This document shows, one piece after another, positions 25,247 through 34,579 of a DNA stretch of 64,000 nt. Source of the DNA: an uncultured Prevotella sp. (GTDB lineage: Bacteria; Bacteroidota; Bacteroidia; Bacteroidales; Bacteroidaceae); contig URQS01000009.1 in the NCBI GenBank assembly GCA_900550035.1, forward strand, positions 1 to 64,000. The letters run 5' to 3'. Below the pieces are notes generated by a model, which was given only the letters and a program-made list of their open reading frames with translations, made no database searches and had not been told where the DNA came from. The translations under genes were made by a program, and so were the position numbers. Every line of letters begins with the position of its first letter. The stretch's first letter is position 1.

Positions 25247-26187
25247 TTATCGAACAGCAACTTTCTTCACGCTACCATCGCTATACTTCACGATATTCAA
25301 TCCCTTGGTTGGAGCAGACAATCGCTGACCATTTACTGAATAGCGAACTACCTCCTCAACATCAGTAGAGATTGTAGTCTTGTCGATGCCTGTTGCATCG
25401 AATTCTACTATGTTCTCAAAGTAGTTGCCAAAGTCAGAGAGCCAGTAATCAGAATAAGTTCCCATTGGTACATAAAGTGTGCATTTCTTGGCATCAACTC
25501 CTGTGAATTCATCTCTACCTATTTTTGGTACTATCTCTGCATATACATAAATAGAAGTTAATCCGCTACAGCCCTTGAATGCGCCTTCGCTTATCTCGGT
25601 AATACCAGCAGGAAGGGTTAAACTCGTTAATCTGTAACAGTCCATGAATGCGTACCAGCCTATTACATCATTAGAAGTATAATAATCGAGGGTGTGTCAA
25701 AATTGAAGTTAAAAGAAGTTTGGGCTTCGCCCGAAGTTAAAAGAAGTTAGCGGACATATGTATAAATTGCTGAAAATAAAGCATTTGTCTGTTAACTTCC
25801 ATCCATCGTAGATGGATTAACTTCTTCTTAACTTCCTCTAACTCCTATTTTGACACACCCTCAATAGCAATCCCCACCTTCTACAATCTTTGCCTCAGAC
25901 AAATCTAATACAGAAAGCTTTCCGTCAGTAGAATTACCTATATAATCTCTTCCAGCCATCTCACGAATCATCCTCAAATCCGTACCATTTATCTCACCAA
26001 TAATCTTCAAATTGGTAATCTTATACTTTCTACTACTTCCAATTCTATCAGGCAAAGTACCAGCCCTTTCCAACTCAATGGTGATTTGCTTTGTAATCAA
26101 GTCGTTATCTGCAGCATAAAGCGACAAACAACCAAGCAACAGAAACATCAAGGTAAAAAAACTACCTCTTTTAATAATTTGTTTCAT
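25247..26187 (-). pseudogene. Leucine-rich-repeat (BspA-like) protein gene split by a MITE
   Basis: The 5' part (26187-25863) encodes a signal peptide (SFFTLMFLLLGCLSLYAADN) and ends LSVLDLSEAKIVEGGDCY, where a stop is created at the MITE junction. The frame resumes past the MITE as YTSNDVIGWYAFMDCYRLTS and continues with LRR_5 repeats (AFKGCSGLTSIYVYAE) to a C-terminus, RYSVNGQRLSAPTKGLNIV...KKVAVR, like the other LRR proteins here. Removing the insertion gives a ~250-residue secreted protein. It sits between the two IS66-derived elements. Confidence 0.85.
25688..25862. mobile_element. 175-bp MITE, copy A, inserted in an LRR gene
   Basis: Ends GAGGGTGTGTCAAAATTGAAG and ACTCCTATTTTGACACACCCTC. 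The interior has nested inverted motifs (GTTTGGGCTTCGCCCGAAGTT; CATCCATCGTAGATGGAT). It has no coding capacity. A nearly identical copy in the other orientation is at 63338-63511. No clear target duplication is visible. Confidence 0.9.
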
Positions 26188-26287
26188 AACTATTGTTTTT
26201 TAATTAGACATTAAATATCATGGTAAAAACTATTCTTTTTGTTCGTATTTCATATCTTTGCCAAGTTCATGCAATTTGAAAATAGCA

Positions 26288-27742
26288 TTATAATCCAAAG
26301 CTCTTTTTGGCTTGCCTCAACGTGTTTTCTCCTACCGTATATGCATAGCAGGCAGACGGGATGAAATGAAGAGTTCCAAAATTCATATTCTTTGTTCCTC
26401 CCTTACTGATGGAAGTTACCAAAGCCTGGGGCAGATGATTCTTCTCCATAAAAAACTGTAAGGACGAAAGTTCAGAAGGTTTGTCGAAGAACCTATCCGA
26501 CCATTTGATTTCTACCGCCCAATAAGGCTTTTGTAAAGCATCGTTGATGCCAACCAAGTCTACCTCGCCCTGCGAACGCCCCATCTTCCAGTTGGCATAA
26601 GCAATGTGCCCCTTTCTTGGAATCCATTGCGAATAGATAGCAGTTTCAATCATATCTCCGATATTGCCATCTATCATCTTGATAGGCTCAAATAGTGCAC
26701 ACCTAAGCGAAGGATTCGTTAGATAAATCTTAAAAGTAGTTTGACGTTGGAATCGCTTTGCCGTATCGTCAGTTCTTGTCACAATCTTTATCAGAAAAGC
26801 AGCCTCAAGATATTGGATGTACTTGCGAATGGTTTCCTTCTTTACTCCCGATTCTTTCGACATACTCTCATACGAGAACTCCATGCCACTATGATAAGCA
26901 ATCATAGTAAACAACGAGTTAAGCTCTTGTACATCAGAAATGCCATAAAGACTCGGCAAATCTCTCAACAATACCTTATCTACAATATCGTGGCGAACAA
27001 ACTGCCCAGGGTCTTCCTGTATTCGGGAAGAAAAAGCCACCTCTGGATAACCACCATAATTGATATAGTCGAGGAAGAGACAGTTCAGCTTATCAATATC
27101 TATCGTGCTATAGATATCGCTCTCTATTCCTTGCCATTCCACCTTAGATTGGCGCATCAGATTCTCATATTTCTTAAGATGGATATACTCGAAGAAAAGC
27201 AACGGCGGCAGATTGAAATCGGTAAACCTGCCCGCCCCACTTTCGTTGCTACTCTTTTTTAATGCTGCAGCAGCAGAACCGGAAACTACAAACTTCACGT
27301 TGTGATAAGTATCTACCAGAGATTTTAGATTGATTTCCCAGTCTTTGAGATACTGTATCTCGTCGAAGAAAACATAAAACTCTTCTTGGCTGTCTTCCTT
27401 ACTCAATATCTGTTTTGCCAAAGAAAACAACTGCTCCAAGAGGATATTGTTATAGATAGGAGTTTCTACCGAAACATAGATGATATTCTGAGGCGACACG
27501 CCATCGTCTATCAACTGTTGGATGGAATGATAGAGCATTACCGTCTTACCCACTCGGCGAGGTCCCATCAAGATGAGGGCACGCTGAATGCTGACATCCT
27601 TTACCAGGGGATAGAAGATGTCGAGATAGAGACGAGGACTCATGTCCTGATAGTAAGAAGGTATCCTACCTTCCGTCCACCAAGGATTGTCTATCTTCAA
27701 CCTACCTAATATCTGTTTCTCTAAAAGTGCCGTATATTCCAT
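26288..27742 (-). CDS. P-loop ATPase of the DUF4143 type
   Basis: 484 residues from the ATG at 27742; the open frame continues upstream, but a TATATTTG -7 box (27771-27764) lies in that part. Walker A is LMGPRRVGKTVMLYHS (~75-90) and Walker B is FYVFFDEIQYLKDWE (~125-139), followed by SGSAAAALK. The C-terminal half is the DUF4143 nuclease-like domain (GRSQGEVDLVGIN ... WAVEIKWSDR). Such AAA+ ATPases are abundant in Bacteroidota and their role is not settled. It is AT-rich and lies between the two IS66-derived elements, so probably acquired. Confidence 0.88.
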   Translation of the reverse strand: MEYTALLEKQILGRLKIDNPWWTEGRIPSYYQDMSPRLYLDIFYPLVKDVSIQRALILMGPRRVGKTVMLYHSIQQLIDDGVSPQNIIYVSVETPIYNNILLEQLFSLAKQILSKEDSQEEFYVFFDEIQYLKDWEINLKSLVDTYHNVKFVVSGSAAAALKKSSNESGAGRFTDFNLPPLLFFEYIHLKKYENLMRQSKVEWQGIESDIYSTIDIDKLNCLFLDYINYGGYPEVAFSSRIQEDPGQFVRHDIVDKVLLRDLPSLYGISDVQELNSLFTMIAYHSGMEFSYESMSKESGVKKETIRKYIQYLEAAFLIKIVTRTDDTAKRFQRQTTFKIYLTNPSLRCALFEPIKMIDGNIGDMIETAIYSQWIPRKGHIAYANWKMGRSQGEVDLVGINDALQKPYWAVEIKWSDRFFDKPSELSSLQFFMEKNHLPQALVTSISKGGTKNMNFGTLHFIPSACYAYTVGENTLRQAKKSFGL

Positions 27743-27992
27743 AATTCTAACTATTTTAGATCGCAAATATACAGATAATTCTCTTAATATGTATGTTTTG
27801 GTAAAAATAAGCTTGGTTTTTAGGTTTAATTTGCAGTTTAAGGGTAAAATGAAGATAAAAACGTGCATATTAAGAAAGATGAAGCTATAATTTGCCTATT
27901 ATGTAGATTAATATATACTTGTAACTTATTGAGTATCAGTAATAAAAATAAGGTTTGCAAATTAAGCATGTTTTAATAGGCTTAATTTGCAT

Positions 27993-28346
27993 GTAAGCGT
28001 ATCCGCGATGCAGCCTTGTCCATATTTTTTTATATCTTTACCTTTGCTGCGTGAATAAAAAATCTAATTCCCGAAGAAACTCACTTTTCTTCGGGTCGCA
28101 TACTGGTGCCAAACGGGCAGCCATGTTCTATTCGCTGGCATGCTCATGCAGACTGCAAGGTATTAACTTCTTTGAATATATATCCGATGTCATCAACAAA
28201 GCAGCAGTGCTGCCACCAAGAACACCATTAAGTAAGTACCGGGAATTGCTACCGGACAAATGGAAACAAAAAAATATCGCTCAAGAATAAAAGCTTGAGC
28301 GATATTTTTTTTAACGTGTATATACTAGCATCGCGGATACGCTTAC
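27993..28346 (+). mobile_element. Short IS66-derived element, copy 2
   Basis: A 354-bp element with perfect 19-bp ends, GTAAGCGTATCCGCGATGC and GCATCGCGGATACGCTTAC. The internal 79-codon frame (28051-28290) differs from copy 1 by only a few bases, including one Ala-to-Val and one Gly-to-Glu change. The terminal hairpin ATATCGCTCAAG/CTTGAGCGATAT is kept. It lies 10 bp beyond the lacZ stop, in the same orientation as copy 1. Flanks show no duplication. Confidence 0.9.
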
Positions 28347-28356
28347 CTATAAACTT

Positions 28357-31300
28357 CTACTTAACCAATGTCTTCGGCACGATGCGGAAGCGCAATGTAT
28401 AGTCCTTATAAGCCATGCGATAGGCTGGCAGAGCCTCTGCGCCCCAGCTGTCAATACCGCCTACACCTTCCTGAGTGAGGTCGATGTTGAGGTTGGTGTA
28501 CTTCGACTTGGGTACTGACTGTGAATGGCTCTGGCGCTTTGCTTCACCATCGTCGAGGTCAGCCTGGTTGTAGTGCAATGCCGATGCAGCGAAGAGGCCG
28601 TCTGACTCAACTCGGAATCCAGCGCCGTTGTTGTCGGTCTGCTGCCACCAACGGATGTCGGTCATGTTGCCGTTTTCCTGCGGACGGACATAAGCGAAGA
28701 ACATCTTGTCGGCAGTCGACTTGTATAAGCCTACATTCTGCGAAATCTTGCGGTCTACATAACTCTCAACCGGTCCGCGACCGTTCCATGTGCTCTGGTC
28801 CATCTGGTAAGGCAGGTTCATCGTCATACCGAAACGGAGCATGCGTTCAACCTTTGCACCAGGCGTGGTCTTCAATGCCTGCGTCACGTTGAGCGTACCG
28901 TTGTCCTCAACCTGATAGGTCAGGGTAAGCTGCGACTTAACAGTCGGCATGTCGTAAACGGCTGTCACGGTCTTAGTCTTCTTGTCGGCGGTGAGCGATG
29001 CGAGCTTCATCTTTGGCGAACGCCATGCTGCGAGCTTCTTGCCGAGGTTTGCTCCCATATCGTTATCGGTCGGAGCGCGCCAGAAGTTGGGCTTCAATGA
29101 GCCGCCTTCACCAAGCAATGACTTGCCGCCAACCTCGTATTTGGAGATGAAACCGGTCTTGCGGTCGAACTGCAGAGTGAAGTTCTCGGCGTGCAGAGCA
29201 ATCTGCGGCTCCTTCTTCTTGTCGACAAGCTTCACAGCCTTAAGCGAAGCGGGGTTGACAGAGAGGTCGTTGCCCGTGAATTCGCGTATCGGCATCTGGC
29301 GCTGGGCTACTATGTGGCCCGCCTTGAGCAGTCCCTCGTCCTTCTTCAGACGGAACTCGATGTTGAGCATCACGTCCTTCTGGTTCTTGTAGTCGTTGAG
29401 TTTGTAGGGCAGCACCAGCTCCATCTTCTTGTGAGGAGGAAGCATCGAGATGTCGGCTATTGTTCCGTTCTGATACTCTATGCCGTCGGCTACGATAGCC
29501 CACGAGAGCGAAACATTCTCGGGCTTGGCGAAGAAGTTCTCGTTGTATACCGAGATTGTGCCTGCATTCAGGTCGATAGGCTCAGCCCAATAGTTCTGAT
29601 AGTAGTACTTCATGTCCCATATCTCAGGGTTAGGAATACGGTCGGGGTTGATAAGGCCGTTGCAGTTGAAGTTGTTGTCCGACGGGTCGTACGAGTTATA
29701 GTCGCCACCGTAGGTGTAAATCATGTTGCCCTGCTTGTCCTTGCCACGCAATCCCTGGTCGACGAAGTCCCAGATGAATCCGCCCTGGAAATGAGGATTC
29801 TTGCGTGCAAGGTCCCAGTACTCCTTCATCACACCGCCCGAATTGCCCATGGCGTGAGCATACTCACAGAGGATGTAAGGCTTCTTGGGGTTGTGGGTCA
29901 CGTAGTTCTCCACGTATTCGGGCGTCATATACATCTCGGCAAAGATGTCGGTGTTGTCGCCATTGAGTGCGCGCTCAAAGTGGACGGGGCGTGTCGGGTC
30001 GTATTCGTGAATCCACTTCTTCACGTCGGCGAAGTTCTTGGAGTCGGCAGTCTCGTTGCCCATCGACCAATATATAACCGACGGGTGGTTGTACTGATTG
30101 ATAACGTTGTGCTCGTTGCGCTCCATTATAGGCAGAGCAAACTGCGGTTCGGTCGACTTGGCGTTCTTTTCGTAGTAGAATCCGTGGCTTTCCTGGTTGG
30201 CTTCGGCACAAACGTAAATGCCATATTCGTCGCACAGCTCATACCAGTAGGGGTCTGACGGATAGTGGCAGGTACGAACGGCGTTGATATTGAACTCTTT
30301 CATAAGGCGGATGTCCTGAATCATGCGCTCACGCGAAACCACGTAGCCGCCATCGGGGTCCATCTCGTGGCGGTTTGCGCCCTTGATGAGCACCGGTTGA
30401 CCGTTGACGAGCAGCTGCGAGTTCTTGATTTCCACCTTGCGGAATCCCGTGCGCACAGCAACGGCTTCCACTTCCTTGTCGTTCTGCTGTATAGTGACAG
30501 CCACCTTGTATAGGTTTGGAGTCTCGGCGGTCCACTTCAGCGGGTTCTCCACGTCGAACTTAACGGTAGCGTTGATTTCGGGCATGCTCTTACCCTGCTT
30601 TACCTTCACCTTCGAGGTGTTGAGCACCTTGCGGCTTACTACGTCGCCATCGGGAGCAATGAGGTCGATGACAAACTTGGCGTTGCCCTTTGCCTTTACG
30701 TTTACAGCCAATGAGCCGTTGCGATATTGCGCGTCGAGGTCGGGAGTGACCCGTATGTTGTCAATATGAGCCTGCTGCGAGCGTGAGTACAGATAACAAT
30801 CGCGTGCCACACCCGACAAACGCCAGAAGTCCTGGTCCTCACTATACGAGCCGTCGCACCAACGGAAGGTCTGGAAAGCAATGAGGTTGTCGCCCTTCTT
30901 GAGGTAAGGAGTGATGTCAAACTCCATTGCCGACTTTGAGTCTTCGCCGTATCCTACGAAGTGACCGTTCACCCACAGATACATATTTGACGTTACCGAA
31001 CCGAAATGAGCAATCACCTGACGGCCGTCCCACGACTCGGGAATATTGATAGTGCGGCGATATGAGCCTACGTGGTTGTCTTTGGTAGGCACCTGAGGGG
31101 GATTGTCCTTAAAGTGTCCGCGCCATGCGAATCCGATGTTAACGTACTCGGGGTCGCCATAACCGTTGACTTCCCATATTCCGGGCACCTTCATCGTCTT
31201 CCACGACGAATCGTTGTAGCCTTCCTTGAAGAAGTCGACGGGACGCTGGTCGGCATTAGCCACCCAGTTGAAGCGCCAGTCGCCCTCAATAGAGAGATAA

Positions 31301-31512
31301 TTGGCAGAGCTGTTGCGGTCGCCTTTCAGAGCTGCGCTGCGGTTCTCGTAGGCAAAGAACGAGGCGTGCGTAGGAAATCGGTTAACGTTGTTGACCGACA
31401 TGTCGTGCCACTCCTTGAACGTAGGCTGAACGACCTTGTCCGTCGTCTCGGCTGCGTATATCATGCAAGGAGCCATTCCCGCCACAGCCAGTGTCAATAA
31501 CAGATGTTTCAT
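28357..31512 (-). CDS. lacZ: Beta-galactosidase, glycoside hydrolase family 2
   Basis: 1051 residues from the ATG at 31512, chosen because a signal peptide follows (MKHLLLTLAVAGMAPCMIYA). Domain order is that of LacZ: sugar-binding jelly roll (~60-270), Ig-like domain, TIM barrel, second Ig-like domain and the large C-terminal beta-gal domain. The acid/base Glu is in IYWSMGNETADS (~486) and the nucleophile Glu in ILCEYAHAMGNSGG (~548). It is exported, so it acts in the periplasm or at the surface on beta-galactosides. It is divergent from the M16 peptidase, with a TAACTTTG -7 box at 31565-31558. Confidence 0.95.
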   Translation of the reverse strand: MKHLLLTLAVAGMAPCMIYAAETTDKVVQPTFKEWHDMSVNNVNRFPTHASFFAYENRSAALKGDRNSSANYLSIEGDWRFNWVANADQRPVDFFKEGYNDSSWKTMKVPGIWEVNGYGDPEYVNIGFAWRGHFKDNPPQVPTKDNHVGSYRRTINIPESWDGRQVIAHFGSVTSNMYLWVNGHFVGYGEDSKSAMEFDITPYLKKGDNLIAFQTFRWCDGSYSEDQDFWRLSGVARDCYLYSRSQQAHIDNIRVTPDLDAQYRNGSLAVNVKAKGNAKFVIDLIAPDGDVVSRKVLNTSKVKVKQGKSMPEINATVKFDVENPLKWTAETPNLYKVAVTIQQNDKEVEAVAVRTGFRKVEIKNSQLLVNGQPVLIKGANRHEMDPDGGYVVSRERMIQDIRLMKEFNINAVRTCHYPSDPYWYELCDEYGIYVCAEANQESHGFYYEKNAKSTEPQFALPIMERNEHNVINQYNHPSVIYWSMGNETADSKNFADVKKWIHEYDPTRPVHFERALNGDNTDIFAEMYMTPEYVENYVTHNPKKPYILCEYAHAMGNSGGVMKEYWDLARKNPHFQGGFIWDFVDQGLRGKDKQGNMIYTYGGDYNSYDPSDNNFNCNGLINPDRIPNPEIWDMKYYYQNYWAEPIDLNAGTISVYNENFFAKPENVSLSWAIVADGIEYQNGTIADISMLPPHKKMELVLPYKLNDYKNQKDVMLNIEFRLKKDEGLLKAGHIVAQRQMPIREFTGNDLSVNPASLKAVKLVDKKKEPQIALHAENFTLQFDRKTGFISKYEVGGKSLLGEGGSLKPNFWRAPTDNDMGANLGKKLAAWRSPKMKLASLTADKKTKTVTAVYDMPTVKSQLTLTYQVEDNGTLNVTQALKTTPGAKVERMLRFGMTMNLPYQMDQSTWNGRGPVESYVDRKISQNVGLYKSTADKMFFAYVRPQENGNMTDIRWWQQTDNNGAGFRVESDGLFAASALHYNQADLDDGEAKRQSHSQSVPKSKYTNLNIDLTQEGVGGIDSWGAEALPAYRMAYKDYTLRFRIVPKTLVK

Positions 31513-31616
31513 ATTAAGTTTGTTGTTAAAAAGTTTCCTTTGTTCGGGTTTCGCCTTCAAAGTTACATAAAATAAGCGACAAAAAGTGTAACTTTGCATA
31601 TATTAAGCATTTGGAT

Positions 31617-32879
31617 ATGAACTACAATACACACACACTCAGCAACGGCCTGCGCATAATACAACTGCATAGCGCTTCGCCCGTTGTTTACTGCGGTTAT
31701 GCCGTGGCAGCAGGCACACGCGACGAGCAACCGGGCCGCGAGGGAATGGCACACTTCTGCGAACACATCACATTTAAGGGTACTGAGCGGCGCAGTTCGA
31801 TGAAGATTCTGGGCTATCTGGAAAGTGTTGGCGGCGACTTGAACGCTTTCACCAACAAGGAGGAGACGGTTTATCATGCAGCCGTACTGCGCGACAACAT
31901 CGACCGTGCCGTCGATCTGCTCACAGACATCGTCTTTCACAGCACATATCCGCAAGCGGAGATTGACAAGGAGGTGGAGGTGATAGTCGACGAGATTGAG
32001 AGCTACAACGACTCGCCTGCCGAACTGATATACGACCTGTTTGAAAACGCAATATACAAGGGACATCCGCTGGGCCACAACATTCTGGGTTCGGCAGACG
32101 TTCTGCGCACTTACACCACTGAAGACGCCCTGCAATTCACACGCCGGTTGTACCGTCCGGACAATGCCGTGTTCTTTGCCTACGGCGACATAAGCTTCGA
32201 CAAGCTGGTAAGATTGCTTGAGAAGGCGCACGACATGGGTTGCTCCGACGGCAATGCTGCCGCTTCTGCCATTCAGACCCAACCGCTCGCCCTGCGCGAC
32301 ACTACGCCTTCGGCTATGCCGCCTTATACTCCACAAAGCATAGAGCACCACATGGACACCCATCTGGCGCACGTTATGCTGGGCACACGTGCCTACGACG
32401 TTCACGACTCACGCCGCATTGCGCTCTATCTGCTTAACAATATTCTGGGCGGTCCGGGCATGAACGCACGCCTCAACATATCGCTTAGAGAGCGCAACGC
32501 TCTTGTATATACCGTCGAAAGCATGATGCAGAGCTACTCGGACACGGGCCTGTGGGCGGTATATTTCGGTTGCGATCCGCGCAACACGAACAAGTGTCTG
32601 CGACTGATACGCCGCGAACTCGACCGCGTGATGCAGCATCCGTTGAGCGAGTCGGCTCTGAACGCCGCCAAGAAGCAGATACGCGGACAGATAGGCATTG
32701 CCTGCGACGCCCGCGAATCGTTCGCTCTCGACTTCGCCAAGACCTATCTGCACTACGGATGGAAGAAGGATGTGACAGCTCTATGCAATCGTATTGACGC
32801 CCTGACAGCTGCCGATTTGCAGCAAGTGGCGCAAGAAACGTTCGCTGAAGAGGGAATGACGAGGCTGGTGATAAGGTAA
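31617..32879 (+). CDS. M16-family zinc peptidase
   Basis: 420 residues from the ATG at 31617 (a TTG two codons upstream is in frame). The inverted zinc motif HxxEH is present as MAHFCEHITFKG (~44-55), with the distal Glu in EVEVIVDEIESY (~125). The C-terminal inactive-half signature is LNNILGGPGMNARLNISLRE. The length fits a single M16 unit that pairs as a dimer. No signal peptide is seen, so a cytoplasmic oligopeptidase is likely. A TAACTTTG -7 box is at 31589-31596; it is divergent from lacZ and followed by a GC-rich repeat. Confidence 0.92.
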   Translation: MNYNTHTLSNGLRIIQLHSASPVVYCGYAVAAGTRDEQPGREGMAHFCEHITFKGTERRSSMKILGYLESVGGDLNAFTNKEETVYHAAVLRDNIDRAVDLLTDIVFHSTYPQAEIDKEVEVIVDEIESYNDSPAELIYDLFENAIYKGHPLGHNILGSADVLRTYTTEDALQFTRRLYRPDNAVFFAYGDISFDKLVRLLEKAHDMGCSDGNAAASAIQTQPLALRDTTPSAMPPYTPQSIEHHMDTHLAHVMLGTRAYDVHDSRRIALYLLNNILGGPGMNARLNISLRERNALVYTVESMMQSYSDTGLWAVYFGCDPRNTNKCLRLIRRELDRVMQHPLSESALNAAKKQIRGQIGIACDARESFALDFAKTYLHYGWKKDVTALCNRIDALTAADLQQVAQETFAEEGMTRLVIR

Positions 32880-32898
32880 AAGAAGCCCCACACGCAGA

Positions 32899-32943
32899 AA
32901 GCCCTACCCCCGGCCCCTCCCCCGCAGGGAGGGGAGTAGTATG
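32899..32943. repeat. GC-rich hairpin repeat, copy 3
   Basis: GCCCTACCCCCGGCCCCTCC then CCCGCAGGGAGGGGAGTAG, 20 bp after the M16 stop. It forms an inverted pair with copy 4, 324 bp away. Confidence 0.9.
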
Positions 32944-33000
32944 CATTGATTGCTAACAATAGGAGGCTATGGTGTCCTCGCCGTAGCATGAGCAAACAAT

Positions 33001-33051
33001 AACGACAATGGTCAACAATCAGCCTGTAGCTAATTGTTGACCATTGTCGTT
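33001..33051. terminator. Strong hairpin terminator, probably bidirectional
   Basis: AACGACAATGGTCAACAAT and ATTGTTGACCATTGTCGTT form a perfect 19-bp stem with a 13-base loop. It lies between the convergent M16 gene (+) and the small membrane-protein gene (-). There is no long T-run. Confidence 0.7.
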
Positions 33052-33094
33052 ATTGTCGTTTAAATAAAGTTTTTATAGTCCGATGTTCCGATAT

Positions 33095-33241
33095 TCACGC
33101 AAACTTGTTGTTGTATCTGAGAATGCCGTATATCGCGATGAGCGTGCTTGCTGCGCTGACAACATAATTGCCAAGATAGAGCCACTGGAAGGGCACACTT
33201 ATCATTAAAAGGACGATTCCAATCATTGCTATTCTTTTCAT
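33095..33241 (-). CDS. Small 48-residue membrane protein
   Basis: ATG at 33241 and TGA at 33095 give 48 residues beginning MKRIAMIGIVLLMISVPFQW and ending ILRYNNKFA. It has two hydrophobic segments (~4-16 and ~21-42) separated by an aromatic turn, with basic residues at both ends, so it should span the inner membrane twice. Family and function unknown. It is flanked by oppositely oriented GC-rich repeats (copies 3 and 4) and a strong hairpin. Its position upstream of nothing on this strand suggests it is its own unit. Confidence 0.6.
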   Translation of the reverse strand: MKRIAMIGIVLLMISVPFQWLYLGNYVVSAASTLIAIYGILRYNNKFA

Positions 33242-33266
33242 AATAAAACGATTCTTGGCAACAAAG

Positions 33267-33312
33267 CATACCGCTCCCCTCCCTACTGGGGAGGGGTCGG
33301 GGGTGGGGCTTT
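33267..33312. repeat. GC-rich hairpin repeat, copy 4 (inverted)
   Basis: CATACCGCTCCCCTCCCTAC then TGGGGAGGGGTCGGGGGTGG. Opposite orientation to copy 3. It lies between the small membrane gene and the flavodiiron gene. Confidence 0.9.
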
Positions 33313-33344
33313 GCAGGAGTTGGGTTTTCAGGCTATTTATTTCA

Positions 33345-34523
33345 TTACGCCAACGCGCGTCCCAAAGCCTCGCAAGCTGCTTCGGTCTCTGCGTTGAGGC
33401 TCTGCTTTATCTCTACTGGAGTGCCTACAAGCTCAAACTTCATGCGTGTCTCGTTGGCTTCGAGAATCTTCTTTACGGTCTGACCTGCCCATGTGAACGA
33501 GCCGAATACAGCCAGACGATGGTTCTTGATGCCTCGTTCGGCTATCTCGTCGATGAGCGCCTGCATCTGCGGATAGATACCGTTGTTGTATGTAGGAGCG
33601 CCGAGCACGATGGTGTCGTACTTGAAGATGTCGCTCAGGATGTAAGAATGGTCAGAGCGCGACACGTCGTGCATGACGATATTGTGCACTCCTGCCTGGG
33701 CAGCTGCACGTGCAATGACCTCGGCTGCACGCTCGGTGTTGCCGTACATCGAACCGTAGCAGATTACAACTCCACGATCCGTGGCGTATCGGCTCATACG
33801 GTCGTAAGCCTCAATTACACGTGCTATGTGCTCGTGCCAAACGGGTCCGTGTGTAGAACAGATGTAGTCTATCTTCACGCCGGCGAGCTTCTTGAGTGCC
33901 TGCTGAACCGGAACGCCATACTTGCCCACAATGTTGGAGTAGTAGCGGCGCATCTCGTCCCAGTAGATGTCGCAATTCATGTCGCTGTCGACGAACGCTC
34001 CGCAGAGCGCACCGAAGCATCCGAAGGCGTCGCCCGAGAACAGTACGTTGGCTGTCTGGTCGAGTGTAGCCATCGTTTCGGGCCAGTGTACCATCGGAAT
34101 CATGGTGAACGAGAGCGTGTGCTTGCCGAGCTGGAGTGTGTCTCCGTTAGAAACCTCAACGATATCGTCTCCCGTACCGACGTTATAGTATCCGCGCACC
34201 ATGTCGAAAGTCTTCTTGTTGCCTACGATGCGTGCCTCGGGATAGTACTTCTTGATGAGTGGCAGGGAGCCGCTATGGTCGGGTTCGACGTGGTTGACGA
34301 TGATGTAGTCGATGGGGCGGTCGCCGATTACCGAGCGTATGTTGGCGAGAAACTGCGGGAAGAAGTCTACCTCAACGGTATCGATGAGTGCCACCTTCTC
34401 GTCGTCGATGATGTACGAGTTGTACGAAACGCCGTAGGGCAGCGGCCAAAGTCCCTCGAAGATGTCCTTATGACGGTCGTTCACGCCGACATAATGTATT
34501 GATGATGTAATCTCTGTATTCAT
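33345..34523 (-). CDS. FprA-family flavodiiron protein
   Basis: 392 residues, normal for A-type flavoproteins. The N-terminal MBL-fold diiron domain has VNHVEPDHSGSLPL (~82-95), an H-x-E-x-D-H motif, plus VHWPETM and the GDAFG aspartate. The C-terminal flavodoxin domain starts VICYGSMYGNTERAAEV (~255), an FMN phosphate loop. These enzymes reduce oxygen or nitric oxide to protect anaerobes. They are cytoplasmic, usually fed by rubredoxin or F420. It is a single gene on the minus strand, next to the PfkB kinase. Confidence 0.95.
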   Translation of the reverse strand: MNTEITSSIHYVGVNDRHKDIFEGLWPLPYGVSYNSYIIDDEKVALIDTVEVDFFPQFLANIRSVIGDRPIDYIIVNHVEPDHSGSLPLIKKYYPEARIVGNKKTFDMVRGYYNVGTGDDIVEVSNGDTLQLGKHTLSFTMIPMVHWPETMATLDQTANVLFSGDAFGCFGALCGAFVDSDMNCDIYWDEMRRYYSNIVGKYGVPVQQALKKLAGVKIDYICSTHGPVWHEHIARVIEAYDRMSRYATDRGVVICYGSMYGNTERAAEVIARAAAQAGVHNIVMHDVSRSDHSYILSDIFKYDTIVLGAPTYNNGIYPQMQALIDEIAERGIKNHRLAVFGSFTWAGQTVKKILEANETRMKFELVGTPVEIKQSLNAETEAACEALGRALA

Positions 34524-34579
34524 AATTGTATGTTAAGTTTGATTGTTAAAACGATGTAGTACGGCAACTGTCGGGCAGC

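Noticed and set aside
24872..28346. A complete composite transposon with target duplications
   Set aside because: Flanks of the outer ends (AAAGGAAG and CTATAAAC) do not match, and neither copy encodes a full transposase.
33255..34502. 415-codon plus-strand frame opposite the flavodiiron gene
   Set aside because: Shadow frame that begins inside a GC-rich repeat; the minus-strand gene has clear motifs.
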